A stretch of DNA of 64,000 nt from Ailurus styani. Lineage: Eukaryota > Chordata > Mammalia > Carnivora > Ailuridae. Made by a program: the position numbers and the translations under genes. Under the pieces are notes generated by a model. The model made no database searches and was not told the origin of the DNA. It saw only the letters and a list, made by a program, of their open reading frames with translations. Shown one piece after another: positions 61,909-64,000 of this stretch; the first letter of the stretch is position 1; each line of letters starts with the position of its first letter. Location of the stretch: positions 7,856,416-7,920,415 of the forward strand of contig LNAC01000003.1 of NCBI GenBank assembly GCA_002007465.1, written 5' to 3'.

Positions 61909-62554
61909 AAGAAATATGTGGATAATATGTAAATGCAAACTAGTGAATAATGTGTAGGTAAATAAGTCAATATGCATCTTTTCTTAATAATATTTAAAAG
62001 TAAATAATATTTTAGTTTAATAAGTAGAAATTCCTTTAAAACCATCTGTAATTTAAGTGAAAAATGATCTAAAATGTGTTCGCAGTCACAATACTCAGAA
62101 GACCAGTGATCAATTCTCTACAGCGATATTTTTTACAGTAACTGCAAGTTTGGACAAAGAGATAGATTAGAAACACTATCTCTGCTCTGAAGTCAAGATT
62201 ATACTCAGAAAGAATATGAAACAGGGAATACGAAGAATTCTCGTGTTGGGGGCCACAAGCTTCTTTGGTCCCCAGAAAAATTCTAGGCTTCAATCTAATC
62301 CTATTCCATCTTAAACTTCCACTGTAGTTTTTGAGAGCTGATAAAATGACTAATTAATGCCAACCTTACAGATTTAACTTAAAACAGAAAATATATGGGG
62401 TATATAGGAACTCTCTGTACTAATTTCTCTTTAAATCTAAAACTTATAAAAAGTTTATAAAACATATGTACTGTGAATAAAATGTTTTCTATAGATGAGG
62501 ACATATCCAAATAGAATTAAGTGCAAAATATAATATATGATCACTCTGCCTTAC

Positions 62555-62634
62555 CTTTCTTTTTGAAAATTCTCTAGCCCAATTATGAGATACATGGTTG
62601 TTTCCCTGAATTTCCTATAATCCTGATGCCACTC
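62555..62634 (-). CDS. USP25: USP25 fourth-from-last coding exon
   Basis: This 80-nt exon is too short for most ORF lists. On the minus strand it has acceptor CACCTACAG and donor AAAG|GTAAGG. It encodes 26 residues plus two bases of a split serine codon: [20 protein letters not shown], then ENFQKE. Spliced to the other three exons it gives 570 coding nucleotides, exactly 190 residues, with no stop. It starts in phase 0, so the preceding exon must end on a codon boundary. That exon is not visible in 62635-64000, so the rest of the gene (promoter, ubiquitin-binding motifs and USP catalytic domain) lies beyond the right edge. The FQKE stretch reads FQRE in the family as I recall it, a conservative change. 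Confidence 0.9.
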
Positions 62635-62906
62635 CTGTAGGTGAAAAAAAATTTTTTTAAAAGAATGCAGAGCAGGATATTAAAACCACAATTAAAAACT
62701 GTTCATAAAGTAATGCATTGTTCCGACAACTATTCAAATTAATAGGACCAAAGAATTCAAAATGAAGGTAAACTAGACCTAAATCAAGACTTTTATTTTT
62801 GATACACAAAATTACTTTATTAGTATAATAATAAATGTAAAATTATTAGAAATTAATGAGGAATTAAATAATGATTCACTATAACAGAAATACAAAGGCA
62901 AGATAT

Positions 62907-63104
62907 TTTTTTTTAAAGATTTTTATTTATTTATTTGACACAGAGAGAGAGATCGCAAGTAGGCAGAGAGGCAGGCAGAGAGAGAGGAGGTAGCAGGTTC
63001 TCTGCTGAGCAGGGAGCCTGATGCGGGCCTCGATCCCAGGACCCTGAGATCATGACCTGAGCCAAAGGCAGAGGCTTCAACCCACTGAGCCACCCAGGCA
63101 CCCC
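62907..63104 (-). mobile_element. Can-SINE in USP25 intron
   Basis: A full-length copy in the same orientation as the gene. The target duplication ACAAAGGCAAGATAT/ACAAAGGTAAGATAT at 62892-62906 and 63105-63119 has one mismatch. Confidence 0.96.
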
Positions 63105-63669
63105 ACAAAGGTAAGATATCTACCATATTTTCTCTCTCTCAAAAATTCTTCTGTATAAAGGTATATTATTAAAATATTATTACAGATGTACATCACACTG
63201 GATGTAGGAGGTAACTGAAGTTACTACTCTAACAGAATCAATACTGAAGATTATTATATGATGAAAAATGTTAAGGAACTAGAAGAAAAATGTTATAATA
63301 AATTTATTTAACCTTTTAATTTTGCCAAATTTATGTTAAGTTTTATTTTAAATATGGTAGCTGAATAGTTTATTCATCTGAGAAATGGTGAAAAGAACAG
63401 AAGCATGTCACATTTCATTTGCCCTTCCCTCCAAAAACCCAATAACTGACCATGTAATAGGACTCAACAATTCAGAATTGACACCCTCTAACTAGAAAAC
63501 AAAATCAGGATTTCTCTTTATCTAAAAAAAAAAAAAAAACTGTTTCAAGGAAAACCATAACTAAATTCAATACAGGATTTAATGAATAATTAAAGTTAGC
63601 TTTTCTGCAAAAGTATTCAAACTGCCACTCTATTTTCATTAGAATTGCCTGAGAAGTCGTAAGTAAGTT

Positions 63670-63875
63670 TTTTCTGTAAAGACCTAGCCAGGAAGTGTTT
63701 TAGCTTTGGAGGCTAGGCAGTCTCTGTTGTCACTATTCAACTCTGAGACTATAGTGACAAAACACTCATACCCAACATGTAAACAGGTAGCTGTGTTCCA
63801 ATAAAACTGTTTTATAAAAACTGGTGGTGAGCTGGATTTGGTCTGTGGGCCAAGGTTTGGTGAGTCGTGACTCAG
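63670..63875 (+). mobile_element. Ancient interspersed repeat (MER-type)
   Basis: CTCTGTTGTCACTATTCAAC, AGCTGTGTTCCAATAAAACT and GGTGAGCTGGATTTGGTCTG match a very common mammalian fossil repeat by text. I am not certain of its family name. Confidence 0.65.
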
Positions 63876-64000
63876 AGCAAGATAAAGATACCCAGGACAC
63901 ACAGAATTCAAAACACGTCATGTAAATACATGTAAGATTTAACGGTTCTGCAATTAGAATATGAGGAGTGTTCAGAACAAAAATATGTTGAATCCAGTCA

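Noticed and set aside
1..64000. CRISPR arrays, operons, insertion sequences, phage or plasmid features
   Set aside because: The sequence is a mammalian nuclear genome; the direct repeats seen are target duplications, microsatellites or assembly duplicates.
62640..64000. A further USP25 exon
   Set aside because: I searched the minus strand for an in-phase exon with good splice sites and found none; the next exon is probably beyond the window.

Overview
The window looks like an AT-rich stretch of a caniform carnivore genome, most likely a mustelid or close relative. It carries about 15 tRNA-Lys-type Can-SINEs: heads resembling CCTGGGTGGCTCAG, tails ending in AAATAAATAAAATCTT plus poly(A), and the body motif AAGTAGGCAGAGAGGCAGGC that I associate with musteloids. 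It also has carnivore-type L1 3' ends. There is no bacterial or viral gene organisation. The species call is inference; the order-level call is strong.

The only protein-coding gene I can support is at the right edge on the minus strand. Four exons (62634-62555, 58590-58467, 57227-57032, 56715-56543) splice in phase and encode the last 190 residues of USP25, a ubiquitin-specific protease. The end reads [10 protein letters not shown], which carries the tankyrase-binding motif known for USP25. A likely poly(A) signal lies at 56125-56130. The 55 kb beyond the 3' end hold no convincing gene, which fits the gene-poor region next to USP25 in other mammals (human 21q21).

From left to right, 1-16 kb holds Can-SINEs, a MaLR LTR broken by two SINEs, an L2 3' end, a MER5A-like fragment, a carnivore L1 3' end and two stacked old L1 fragments. 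A repeat-free, CpG-retaining block at about 15.94-16.88 kb is the best candidate for a non-coding regulatory element. From 17-36 kb there are more SINEs, MIRs, L1 pieces (including a 5' UTR-like segment with internal repeats) and MaLR LTRs. From 36-47 kb four places contain single-N gaps flanked by near-identical direct repeats, which look like assembly artefacts. From 47-55 kb there are two adjacent antisense L1 3' ends, an old L1, a DNA-transposon fossil, a MIR, a MLT1 LTR and a short coding-like relic. From 55-64 kb lies the USP25 3' end, with a 5S rRNA retrocopy in one intron.

The most interesting observations are small retrotransposition scars. The first is an 86-nt 5S rRNA copy with a perfect 17-bp target duplication and no poly(A) tail. 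The second and third are insertions consisting almost only of a homopolymer, both flanked by target-site duplications (17.55 kb and 61.39 kb). The duplicated gap edges matter to anyone using this assembly, because they create false tandem duplications. I found no sign of a new multi-gene system.
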